Assembly: GCA_039197065.1 (NCBI GenBank)
Contig: JBCCUL010000012.1
Coordinates: 124,001 to 188,000 of the forward strand
From: JANQPX01 sp039197065
Lineage (GTDB): Bacteria; Pseudomonadota; Alphaproteobacteria; Geminicoccales; Geminicoccaceae
Reading direction: 5' to 3'
DNA length: 64,000 nucleotides
Every line of letters begins with the position of its first letter. Position 1 is the stretch's first letter. The notes below the pieces were generated by a model. The model ran no database searches, was not told the DNA's origin, and worked only from the letters and a program-made list of their open reading frames with translations. Positions 8,722 through 16,772 of this stretch are shown one piece after another. A program made the translations under genes and the position numbers.

Positions 8722-11166
8722 TCACGTCGCAGCCAGACCGTAGGCCTCGTCAATCAACTCATCTGCAGCAGCGGCCAGGACGGCCTCGTCAGCCTCGCCT
8801 GGGACGACTTCTTTGCCGATCTCGAGCATGACGGGCAAGGCAAGCGGGGAGAGCTTTTCGAGTTTTTCGTGTCTGATCCTGCCTTGAACGCTTGTCAGGA
8901 AAGCCGCCAGGCGCTTGACGTCCAGGAGGCCGACCGACGCCTCGGCATAGGTGGCCCTAAGCAACACATGATCATGCTGGTACTTTCTCAAGACATCGTA
9001 GATCAGGTCGGAATTGATCGTAACTTGACGCCCTGTCTTCTCCTGGCCGGGATGGCGACGTTCGATCAAACCCGCAACGACAGCGACATTTCTGAACGTG
9101 CGTTTGAGGAGACTGCTGTCCGCCATCCAGTCCTCGAGCTCTTCGCCGAGGATGTCGACTTCGAACAGCGCCGTCGGATCTTCCACCGGCTCCAGCCCCC
9201 AGATACAGAGGATGTAGTCGCTGGCATTGAAACCGATCGGCTTAAGACCCAGACGCTCCATCCGCTTGGTCACCAGCATGGCGAGCGTCTGGTGGGCATT
9301 CCAGCCGACAAAGGCGTAGACCACCATGTAGAACTTCCCTCGCCTCGGGAAGGTCTCGATCAGGAGTTCGTCGGCTGCCGGCATCGAGGAGAGGTCTTTT
9401 TGGGCTTCGAGCCATTCCAAAACCTGGTCCGGAAGATCATGCCAGCTTGCCGGATCAGCGAGATAGCCGCGAACACGTGATGAGAGATGGGTGGTGAACG
9501 GCATGCGCGTGCCCATGTAGCTCGGAACGCTCGGCTCCTTGCCGGGAGGCGCCATCGTGACCTCCACCGTCGTTTCGCGCATGCCCTGAAAGACGAGCGT
9601 GCGGCCGGCGAACTGGAAAACGTCGCCTGGGGTCAGCCATTGAACGAACCATTCCTCCACCTCGCCGAGGCTCTGACGGCGGCCTTTGAGCCGCACCTTC
9701 ACCATCGGCGCGTCCACGATCGTTCCGATGTTCATCCGATAACGCTGCGCAAGCTTCGGATGGGTGAGGCGCCATTGGCCGTCATCATCCTTTCGGAGCC
9801 TGCGATAGCGATCATAGGCTTTGAGCGCATAGCCGCCTGTGGCGACGAACTCCAGAACGTCGTCAAAGTCGTCGCGCGACAGATCGCGGTAGGGATGGGC
9901 GGTGATCACTTCGTCATAGAGGGCGTCGGCCTCGAAGGGGCCCGTGCAGGCCACGCCTGTGATATGCTGGGCGAGGACGTCGAGGCCGCCCGGATGGGGA
10001 GGAACGCCGTCCAGGGTTTCTTCGCGAATGGCGTCCATCGCCGCCCGGCATTCCAAAACCTCGAACCGGTTGCCGGGTACCAGGAGCGCTCGGCTCGGTT
10101 GATCGAAGCGATGATTGGCGCGGCCGATACGCTGCAGGATTCTCGAAACACCTTTGGGAGCACCGATCTGGATGACCAGATCGACATCGCCCCAGTCGAT
10201 GCCGAGATCCAGAGAACTGGTGCAGATGATGGCTTTCAGATTGCCGGCGGCCATCGCGGTCTCGACCCGGCGGCGCTGTTCGACGGCAAGCGATCCATGA
10301 TGAAGAGCGATCGGCAGATTGTCCTCGTTCAGCCGCCAGAGCTCGCGGAACATCACCTCGGCCTGCGCCCGGGTGTTCACGAACACCAGCGTGGTGTCCG
10401 CTGATTTGATGGTCTGGTAGAGGGAAGGGGCCGCATAGGTGCCGTAGTGGCCAGACCAGGGAAGCCTTCCTTCCGGGAGGAGAACCGAGACATCGGGCTC
10501 GGGACCGGCTGCGCCCTGAACCAGCTCGGCTTTTCGTCCGCCAAGGGACAGGAAGGACAAAAGCTCATCCGGATCCTCGACCGTGGCGGACAAACCGACA
10601 AAGCGAGGCGCCTTCGCCAGATTGGCAAGGCGTGCGAGACCGAGGGCGAGAAGCTGGCCGCGCTTGGCGCCGGCAAGTGCGTGCAGCTCATCGATGATGA
10701 CGGTGCAAAGGCCATCGAAGATCTTCGCTGCGTCAGGATAAGAGAGGAGGAGAGCGAGCGACTCCGGCGTGGTCAGCAGCATGTCCGGCGGGTTGATTCG
10801 CTGACGCTGCCGGCGATTTTGCGGCGTGTCGCCTGTCCTTGTCTCGACACGAAGGTCTAATCCCATCTCCTCGATCGGCGTCTGAAGATTGCGCGCGATA
10901 TCCGTGGTCAGCGCCTTAAGCGGAGAAATGTAGAGCGTGTGCAGGCCGTTCCTGGCATCACCCCTGCCGTCCAGATCGACGAGGCTGGGCAAGAAGCCCG
11001 CAAGAGTCTTGCCGCCGCCGGTCGGTGCGATCAGAAGGGCTGAGCATCCGGCTTCGGCTTTTTCCAGCATCATGAGCTGATGCGCGTGCGGCGCCCAGCC
11101 ACGCTTTTTGAACCAGCGCTGGAATTTGCCCGGAAGCCAGGCGTTATTCGAAGGTGGTATCGGCAA
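8722..11166 (-). CDS. Ligase-associated DNA damage response DEXH-box helicase (Lhr-type)
   Basis: Superfamily 2 helicase of 814 aa. Walker A is APTGGGKT (about residues 47-54), the DEXH box is IIDELHALAGAKRGQL, motif III is GLSATVEDP, and C-terminal RecA motifs include SLDLGIDWGDVDLVIQ and QRIGRANHR (motif VI). The rest is the Lhr-core winged-helix/beta-barrel region. The length matches ligase-associated Lhr proteins and is shorter than full Lhr of about 1500 aa. The likely start is a TTG with no strong ribosome-binding site; an in-frame stop lies about 54 bp upstream and no ATG precedes the conserved GW-P-HQ helicase entry motif. The neighbouring pdeM supports the repair assignment. Confidence 0.92.
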   Translation of the reverse strand: MPIPPSNNAWLPGKFQRWFKKRGWAPHAHQLMMLEKAEAGCSALLIAPTGGGKTLAGFLPSLVDLDGRGDARNGLHTLYISPLKALTTDIARNLQTPIEEMGLDLRVETRTGDTPQNRRQRQRINPPDMLLTTPESLALLLSYPDAAKIFDGLCTVIIDELHALAGAKRGQLLALGLARLANLAKAPRFVGLSATVEDPDELLSFLSLGGRKAELVQGAAGPEPDVSVLLPEGRLPWSGHYGTYAAPSLYQTIKSADTTLVFVNTRAQAEVMFRELWRLNEDNLPIALHHGSLAVEQRRRVETAMAAGNLKAIICTSSLDLGIDWGDVDLVIQIGAPKGVSRILQRIGRANHRFDQPSRALLVPGNRFEVLECRAAMDAIREETLDGVPPHPGGLDVLAQHITGVACTGPFEADALYDEVITAHPYRDLSRDDFDDVLEFVATGGYALKAYDRYRRLRKDDDGQWRLTHPKLAQRYRMNIGTIVDAPMVKVRLKGRRQSLGEVEEWFVQWLTPGDVFQFAGRTLVFQGMRETTVEVTMAPPGKEPSVPSYMGTRMPFTTHLSSRVRGYLADPASWHDLPDQVLEWLEAQKDLSSMPAADELLIETFPRRGKFYMVVYAFVGWNAHQTLAMLVTKRMERLGLKPIGFNASDYILCIWGLEPVEDPTALFEVDILGEELEDWMADSSLLKRTFRNVAVVAGLIERRHPGQEKTGRQVTINSDLIYDVLRKYQHDHVLLRATYAEASVGLLDVKRLAAFLTSVQGRIRHEKLEKLSPLALPVMLEIGKEVVPGEADEAVLAAAADELIDEAYGLAAT

Positions 11167-11269
11167 AACCGTTTCAGTCGCTATTAGCAGGCGCGCATGG
11201 TAGGGCTATCGGCGCCGGGCACCAAGCCCGCGGGGCGGATTGTCGAGCAGGTTGAGGAAGGAAGTTCCC

Positions 11270-12241
11270 ATGGGTCGATTGGTCGACGGTGTTTGGAGAG
11301 ACGAATGGTACGACACCAAGTCGACCGGCGGACGATTCGAGCGCAGCGAAGCAGCGATGCGCAACTGGATCACGCCGGACGGCTCGCCCGGACCATCCGG
11401 CCGCGGCGGCTTCGAGGCGGAGGCCGGACGCTACCATCTCTACGTCTCGCTCGCCTGCCCCTGGGCGCATCGTACGTTGATCATGCGGAAGCTGAAGGGC
11501 CTCGACGAGATGATCGGCGTGTCGGTGGTGCATTGGCTTATGGCGGAGAATGGCTGGACCTTCGAGGCCAGTGATGGCGCCACCGGCGATCATCTTTCCG
11601 ACGCCAAGTTTCTCCATCAGATCTACACGCGTACGGCACCCGACTATTCCGGCAGGGTCACGGTGCCGGTGCTCTGGGACATGAAGCAGGGGACGATCGT
11701 CAGCAACGAGTCCTCCGAGATCATCCGCATGTTCAACAGCGCGTTCGATGGTATCGGCGCGAAAGAGGGTGACTATTATCCCGAAGCGAAGCGCGGCGCG
11801 ATCGACGAGGTCAATGACGAGGTCTATCACAACGTCAACAACGGCGTTTACAAGTCAGGCTTCGCAACGACCCAAGACGCCTATGAAGATGCGGTGCTGG
11901 CGCTGTTCAAGACGCTGGACCGGCTTGAGAAACGTCTCGACGGGCAGCGCTATCTGGTCGGCGATGCGGTTACCGAAGCCGATTGGCGCCTGTTTACGAC
12001 CCTGGTGCGTTTCGATCCTGTCTATGTCGGCCATTTCAAGTGCAATCTGAAGCGATTGATCGACTACCCGAACCTCGCCGCTTACGCGCGGGAACTCTAT
12101 CAATGGCCAGGCGTGGCCGAGACCGTCGACTTCGATCACATCAAGAAACACTATTACGCCTCGCACACGTCGATCAATCCGACCGGCATCGTTCCCAAGG
12201 GGCCGTTCATGGACTGGACCTCACCACACGGCAGGGGCTAA
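11270..12241 (+). CDS. Glutathionyl-hydroquinone reductase-like GST (YqjG/ECM4 family)
   Basis: Omega/xi-class glutathione transferase of 323 aa. The thioredoxin-fold active site has the xi-class SLACPWAHRTL motif (Cys near residue 53), followed by the helical C-terminal domain with VTEADWRLFTTLVRFD. Family members reduce glutathionylated hydroquinones to hydroquinones in the cytosol, which helps with quinone recycling and aromatic degradation. The ATG at 11270 is preceded by GAGGAAGGAA; an in-frame TTG at 11240 is less likely. It is divergent from the helicase gene, with a 103 bp shared upstream region. No obvious partner gene is next to it. Confidence 0.9.
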   Translation: MGRLVDGVWRDEWYDTKSTGGRFERSEAAMRNWITPDGSPGPSGRGGFEAEAGRYHLYVSLACPWAHRTLIMRKLKGLDEMIGVSVVHWLMAENGWTFEASDGATGDHLSDAKFLHQIYTRTAPDYSGRVTVPVLWDMKQGTIVSNESSEIIRMFNSAFDGIGAKEGDYYPEAKRGAIDEVNDEVYHNVNNGVYKSGFATTQDAYEDAVLALFKTLDRLEKRLDGQRYLVGDAVTEADWRLFTTLVRFDPVYVGHFKCNLKRLIDYPNLAAYARELYQWPGVAETVDFDHIKKHYYASHTSINPTGIVPKGPFMDWTSPHGRG

Positions 12242-12337
12242 GTCGCGGGTAGGGGAAACAGGGGCGCCTGGCCTCGAAACCAGGCCCTGCGAAACAAAGA
12301 AGCGGTGTCCTATCGATCCCGCCATAAAGAGGAGGAG

Positions 12338-12688
12338 ATGATGTCAGGGCTTTCAAAATTTGCGGTGATGGCATCCGGCGTGCTGCTGGCGAGCTTCGCC
12401 GTCGGCGGCGGCGCCATCGCGCTGGATTTGGAAAAAGCGCATTCGACCGCGATCCAAAACTGCGTCAACTGGAATGGTCTCAGCCAGGAGTATTGCAGCT
12501 GCGTGCAGGACCGGGTGCGCGCCGGCCTTCCGAGCGAAAGCTACGTCGCGATGATGGAATATGCACAAGCCTATCAGGAGAACAGGCGCTCGGACATGGC
12601 GGCCATGCAGGTCAACGCCGACATGTCGAAAGCGCTTGAGCCAGTCGACGCCGTGGTTGAGGAGGCGAAGCAGGCCTGCAAGAGTTAG
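12338..12688 (+). CDS. Small secreted cysteine-containing protein
   Basis: Predicted exported protein of 116 aa that I do not recognise. It has a clear signal peptide (residues 1-30, hydrophobic core VMASGVLLASFAVGGGAIA). The mature part has four cysteines: one in QNCVNW, two in YCSCVQ, and one near the C-terminus in QACKS. They probably form disulfides in the periplasm. The ATG is preceded by a strong GAGGAGGAG site. The stop codon TAG at 12686-12688 is the first part of a short interspersed repeat (see separate entry). It may be monocistronic. No function can be assigned. Confidence 0.75.
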   Translation: MMSGLSKFAVMASGVLLASFAVGGGAIALDLEKAHSTAIQNCVNWNGLSQEYCSCVQDRVRAGLPSESYVAMMEYAQAYQENRRSDMAAMQVNADMSKALEPVDAVVEEAKQACKS

Positions 12689-12709
12689 TGGTATGACCAC
12701 ATCATTTGG
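12686..12709 (+). repeat. Interspersed 24 bp repeat, copy 1
   Basis: The sequence is TAG-TGGT followed by ATGACCACATCATTTGG. It matches copy 2 (62375-62398) at 22 of 24 positions, and copy 3 (43356-43380) with a two-base insertion and one-base deletion. The TAG is the stop codon of the preceding gene. TGGT-ATG-ACCA (12689-12699) also fits the general GntR/FadR half-site layout, but the other two copies do not keep that symmetry. Confidence 0.65.
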
Positions 12710-12755
12710 TTTCTGCCGCCTCCGCCAAGATTGACGGTTTGCCAGCAGTCTCGGC

Positions 12756-13286
12756 TCAGCTTCCTGTCAATTTGGCGAGGTCTTCCCAGACGACCTCAAT
12801 GGCATCGACAGGGCCGCCATGCTCTTGTTGCTTGCGCTCGACGACACCAAAGCTGCCTTCGAGCCTGCGATAGAAGGCAGCAGCGCGTAAATTGTCTGCC
12901 GCCACGTGGAGCGACACGCGGCCATAATCATTCTGGATCAGACGATGTGCCGCGGTGCGCATCAGGCTTTCCCCGACGCCCTTGGATCGTTCGCCTGGTT
13001 CGACATGCAGATTGTCGATATAGGGATCCGATTGGCACCAAACGGTGATGAACCCGCAGAGACCGCTATCGTCGGCGACGAGGATGAGATCGTCGCCACT
13101 CGGATGAAGGTTCTCCCAGCGGGCATGCAGATCGCCTTCGATCTCATCATCCAGATAGCTGTCCGGCATGATACCACGGTAGACGTCGCGCCAGCTTCGG
13201 ATCTGCAAAGCGGCAAGCGCTGCGAACTCTGATCGCTTGGCATCGCGAATGATCAGCGATGGTGAAGCAGCACCTGTTGCCGGCAT
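12756..13286 (-). CDS. GNAT family N-acetyltransferase
   Basis: Acetyltransferase of 176 aa. The acetyl-CoA pyrophosphate-binding motif is visible as ERSKGVGESLM (about residues 99-109), preceded by the beta-strand IDNLHVEP and followed by LHVAADNLRAAAFYRRLE, the conserved C-terminal GNAT segment. Proteins of this type transfer acetyl groups to small amines or protein N-termini; the acceptor is unknown. The ATG at 13286 is preceded by GAGGAA; an upstream ATG at 13346 has no such site. It is transcribed toward the small secreted protein gene and stands alone. Confidence 0.85.
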   Translation of the reverse strand: MPATGAASPSLIIRDAKRSEFAALAALQIRSWRDVYRGIMPDSYLDDEIEGDLHARWENLHPSGDDLILVADDSGLCGFITVWCQSDPYIDNLHVEPGERSKGVGESLMRTAAHRLIQNDYGRVSLHVAADNLRAAAFYRRLEGSFGVVERKQQEHGGPVDAIEVVWEDLAKLTGS

Positions 13287-13407
13287 GGAGATTCCTCGTT
13301 CCTCGCGAATGGCGTTCGTAGATTGCGAGGCGTTGGGGCCTGGCACCTATACGGTACGCTCAGTGAAAGACGAAGCCCATACCCGACATTGGCATGCGTC
13401 GATGTTC

Positions 13408-14793
13408 TCAGCGGTTTCGCAGCATGGCGTTGACGGCCTCGACCACCTCTTCCGACTCGGTGGCGGTGCGGCGGGTTGCGGTCGCCTTGAGAACGCCACG
13501 GTCCAGGAATGACGGAAACCAACCGAAGTTGCGCACATTCCAGAGTTCCGTCGGCAGGACGTCGGGATCGACAGGCGCATCGATCTGATCGGTTCGGAGA
13601 ATGTCCATCTCGCGGCGGGTCTCGGTATGACAGCTTACGCAGTCGGTGTTGAAGAAATGCGCTTTTTCGGGATCGGCGATCACACTGACGACCTCGCGCA
13701 TATCTTCCGCACTGCCATCCGGGAACAGGTCAGCCGTGGAGACACCGTTCGGATTTTCCGGCGACTTCAAGCCAAGTTGATTGTTGGGATCGACCTCAAA
13801 TTTGCAGGTGATCGGCTTTAGATTGTTGGCCCTCACCTTTGGCGAGACGGACTCGGCTCCGAAACCGGCGCGCACGTCCAGCATCTGCGCGAAACGAGGC
13901 TTATCCTGGGCGATCGCCGGGCTCGGTAGGGGTGCGAAGCCTTCACCCGCCGGGTTAGGCGCCATGGCGAGAAAGATCCAGGGCTCCGGGAAGTCCTTGG
14001 GCAAGCCCATGATCGCCATCGCGCCCAGTTTCGAGGGATCCAGATGGGTTTCGAGAAAGCCCTTCAGCTCATCACGAAAGGCCGCCCGGGTGGCCGCGCT
14101 CGCTTTGGTTGGATCTGCCGCAGGGTGAATGCCGAGAAGGCCATTCGTATCGATCGCAGCATCACCGACGTCGCCTGCGGCAAGCTTTACCTTAATGGCC
14201 GCGACATCATCGACGATCCGACCAAAATGTTCGAGATCCGGCGTAAGACGACGCGCTGGGCATTCCGCCACGCGTTCAGCGTTCGTAATGTAGTTATAGA
14301 TCAGGTGGGCAGCGACGTCGTGGACCTCGCCGTCTTCGGTCACCGGCTGAAGAACCAGCCGGATTTGCGCTGCATGTCCGAATTCCTTCTCGATGTCTTC
14401 CGACAGGCCGGGCGCGCCCGGATCGATGCGGATCGAGGCAATATGCCAAACGGATTTGTCGGTGAAGGCACTAATGTCGATGCGCGTTGGGCCTCTTCCG
14501 CTGATCGCATCCTCGCCGTCGATGCCGCTGAACCTTTCGGTGATTCCCAGATACTGCGCGAAGGCATCATCCGGCCAGACGGCGCTGCCCTCGAAAGAGA
14601 GATCGGTGATCGCCAGGACGGGATCATCGCTCGAAGTCGGTGGCGGCAGGAGAATGGAGACGTCGTTCAGATCAAGCTCGACGGCGCTTTCGACCGGTCG
14701 TGGATCAGGCGTCTCAGGGCCGCCGGAGGGATCGCAGGCAGACATGAAAAGGATGGGCGCCAGGCAGGCAATAAAGCGCAGAGCTGATTTCAC
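13408..14793 (-). CDS. Lipoprotein with a single CXXCH haem-c motif
   Basis: Predicted membrane-anchored periplasmic protein of 461 aa that I do not recognise as a named family. The N-terminus is a lipoprotein signal (about 20 residues ending FMSAC), and a strong GGAGGA site precedes the GTG start at 14793. Near the C-terminus is TDCVSCHTETR (about residue 394), a standard covalent haem attachment motif. No second CXXCH is present, so it is not a classical dihaem cytochrome c peroxidase. It is divergent from an animal-type haem peroxidase with two CRP/FNR-like palindromes between them. Electron donation to, or shared regulation with, the peroxidase is an inference. An upstream in-frame ATG (14841) would destroy the signal peptide. 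Confidence 0.75.
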   Translation of the reverse strand: MKSALRFIACLAPILFMSACDPSGGPETPDPRPVESAVELDLNDVSILLPPPTSSDDPVLAITDLSFEGSAVWPDDAFAQYLGITERFSGIDGEDAISGRGPTRIDISAFTDKSVWHIASIRIDPGAPGLSEDIEKEFGHAAQIRLVLQPVTEDGEVHDVAAHLIYNYITNAERVAECPARRLTPDLEHFGRIVDDVAAIKVKLAAGDVGDAAIDTNGLLGIHPAADPTKASAATRAAFRDELKGFLETHLDPSKLGAMAIMGLPKDFPEPWIFLAMAPNPAGEGFAPLPSPAIAQDKPRFAQMLDVRAGFGAESVSPKVRANNLKPITCKFEVDPNNQLGLKSPENPNGVSTADLFPDGSAEDMREVVSVIADPEKAHFFNTDCVSCHTETRREMDILRTDQIDAPVDPDVLPTELWNVRNFGWFPSFLDRGVLKATATRRTATESEEVVEAVNAMLRNR

Positions 14794-14866
14794 GTTGCAG
14801 TCCTCCGGATGATCCAAATCGTCGATCGATTCGGTGAACAATAGAAACCAGCCTGAGCGGAGATGC

Positions 14867-14882
14867 AGTGAACTGCTTCACA
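14867..14882. promoter_or_regulatory. CRP/FNR-like palindrome, site 1
   Basis: AGTGA-N6-TCACA, one mismatch from the CRP consensus TGTGA-N6-TCACA, with a perfect core GTGAA-CTGC-TTCAC. It lies 74 bp upstream of the haem lipoprotein start. A second similar site is 115 bp away on the peroxidase side. Which regulator binds is unknown. Confidence 0.5.
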
Positions 14883-14981
14883 ACTTCAGCCTCCGTGGTG
14901 GATGTGCCAGCGCTTGTGAGGGGCGCGTCATCCAATTCAACGAGCAGAAGGTCCTGGCGATCCGGCAGTTTTTTCAACCGT

Positions 14982-14997
14982 TGTGAAGTGTTTCATA
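14982..14997. promoter_or_regulatory. CRP/FNR-like palindrome, site 2
   Basis: TGTGA-N6-TCATA, one mismatch from the CRP consensus, core GTGAA-GTGT-TTCAT. It is 88 bp upstream of the haem peroxidase start. Together with site 1 it suggests joint control of the divergent pair by a CRP/FNR-family protein. Confidence 0.5.
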
Positions 14998-15085
14998 CGG
15001 CGCGATCGCGATCCTGCCTATCGTTCAGACCATGAAGCCGTCCTTCGCAAAGTGGGGCCGGTGATTTCAGCGCAGGAGCAATCTT

Positions 15086-16711
15086 ATGAGCGATTACGGC
15101 AAATATGGCATGCCGCCCAAGAAGAAAGGGCATGGCGCCAAGGGCTATTGGATCTATGGCGAAGGCTATTACGAGCAGGACGGCGGTGTAGACCCAGTTC
15201 CAGAGCCTGGCTACGGCAAGATGCCGCCGATCACCGATCCCAGCAGCCAGATGAAGTTTTGCCGGATGTTTCCGGATCTCGAGAAATTTCAGCCGACGCG
15301 TGAAGATCTCGAGCCCTTGGGAACGGCGATGGCCGATATCAGCGAACTGCCGAATCCGGTCGACAATCCGCCCGATTCGGCAATTCCTGCGGGGTTCACC
15401 TATTTCGGTCAGTTCGTCGATCACGATATCAGTCTGACCGACGGTCTGCCCCTCGATTCCGGGACGACGGCGCCAGGCAGTGTCGATAATGTCCGAACGG
15501 CGTCCTTGGACCTCGATTCCCTATACGGCAAGGGGCCCGATGATCCCGAGGTCACCTTCTATGAGGATGACGGCGTTCATTTGAAGATCGGAACTGCGGA
15601 TCCGGTGCCGCCGCACGCAGCGCCTGAGCTGCCCAACGATCTGCCGCGCGTGCCGGTCAATGGCCAGGTGCCGATGCGCGCTGATATCGGCGATCACCGC
15701 AACGACGAGAACCTCGCCGTCGCGCAGACGCATCTTTCGCTGCTCAAGTTCCACAACAAGGTGGTGGACGATGCGAGCCAGCCAAGCGACTTCGAAAGCG
15801 CTCGAAAAGTCGTTCGACAGCACTATCAGTCGATCGTCTGGGACGACTTCGTCAGCCGTCTGGTCGATCCGGCGATCTTCCAGAAGGTGAAGAACGAAGG
15901 CCGCAAATGGTACATTCCTGACGGTGTCGACGATCCGACGGATCTCTGCATGCCGGTCGAGTTTTCCGTTGCCGCCTATCGTCTCGGGCACACCATGGTT
16001 CGCAACACTTATGAGTGGAACCGCGTGTTCAGTACCGGGAGCCCGTTTCTCCCGAAGGCGACCTTGATCAATCTTTTCCAGTTCTCGGAGGTCTCCGGCA
16101 ATCTCTCGCCATCCAGCCCGAACGGCGATGGCTTTCCTCGCCTGCCAGCGAATTGGCCGGTGGACTGGCGCCGCATGCATGATCTTGGTGCAGCCGATCC
16201 CGTGCACAGCCATGATCAGCTGAACTTCGCGCGACCGCTCAATACCGTCCTCGCCGCGAAGCTGGGGGATCTGGAGGAGTTCCGTAGCGTTCCAGAGGTG
16301 GCGCTTCGCAACCTAGCCGTACGCAACCTTCTGCGTGGCGCGCAGCTGGGCCTCGCGACCGGCCAGGACATCGCTGCCAAGATCGGCGCGACGGTGCTGA
16401 GCCAGGCTGAACTGACGTCCGGTCCTCACGGCGGGATCGTAAGCGACAAGGGCTTCGATACCCGGACACCGCTTTGGTTCTACGTGTTGAAGGAAGCCGA
16501 GGTCCAGCAGGGCGGTCAGCGTCTCGGTGACGTCGGCAGCACGATCGTCGCCGAGACGTTCCACGGCTTGATCGCGCACAGCGAGGACTCGATCTTCGAC
16601 GAGCCCGGCTGGACGCCGAGCCTCAAGCCTGGCGCGAACAGCTACACCATGGCGGACATGCTGATCTACGTGGATGACATCAATCCGCTTGGCGAAAATC
16701 CGACGGTGTAG
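15086..16711 (+). CDS. Animal-type haem peroxidase
   Basis: Peroxidase of 541 aa in the myeloperoxidase-cyclooxygenase superfamily. Key residues are in order: FGQFVDHDIS (Gln109, Asp112, distal His113, Asp114 of the calcium/haem site), GDHRNDENLAV (Arg205 and Glu208 of the catalytic and haem-linking positions) and YRLGHTMVRN (proximal His302). It would oxidise substrates with H2O2. The first 50 residues are glycine-, lysine- and tyrosine-rich and show no standard signal peptide, so the location is uncertain; some bacterial relatives are exported by non-classical routes. A strong terminator follows. It is divergent from a haem-c lipoprotein. The physiological substrate is unknown. Confidence 0.92.
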   Translation: MSDYGKYGMPPKKKGHGAKGYWIYGEGYYEQDGGVDPVPEPGYGKMPPITDPSSQMKFCRMFPDLEKFQPTREDLEPLGTAMADISELPNPVDNPPDSAIPAGFTYFGQFVDHDISLTDGLPLDSGTTAPGSVDNVRTASLDLDSLYGKGPDDPEVTFYEDDGVHLKIGTADPVPPHAAPELPNDLPRVPVNGQVPMRADIGDHRNDENLAVAQTHLSLLKFHNKVVDDASQPSDFESARKVVRQHYQSIVWDDFVSRLVDPAIFQKVKNEGRKWYIPDGVDDPTDLCMPVEFSVAAYRLGHTMVRNTYEWNRVFSTGSPFLPKATLINLFQFSEVSGNLSPSSPNGDGFPRLPANWPVDWRRMHDLGAADPVHSHDQLNFARPLNTVLAAKLGDLEEFRSVPEVALRNLAVRNLLRGAQLGLATGQDIAAKIGATVLSQAELTSGPHGGIVSDKGFDTRTPLWFYVLKEAEVQQGGQRLGDVGSTIVAETFHGLIAHSEDSIFDEPGWTPSLKPGANSYTMADMLIYVDDINPLGENPTV

Positions 16712-16743
16712 TCTGCCCGAATTTGAAGCATAATCTGATTCTC

Positions 16744-16772
16744 TGAGGCGGCCTCGTGCCGCCTCATTTTTT
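16744..16772 (+). terminator. Rho-independent terminator of the peroxidase gene
   Basis: A perfect 9 bp stem (TGAGGCGGC paired with GCCGCCTCA) with a 5-base loop is followed by TTTTTT. It lies 33 bp after the peroxidase stop and abuts the stop codon of the convergent CoA-transferase gene. No T-run is present on the minus strand, so it should act mainly on the peroxidase transcript. Confidence 0.88.
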
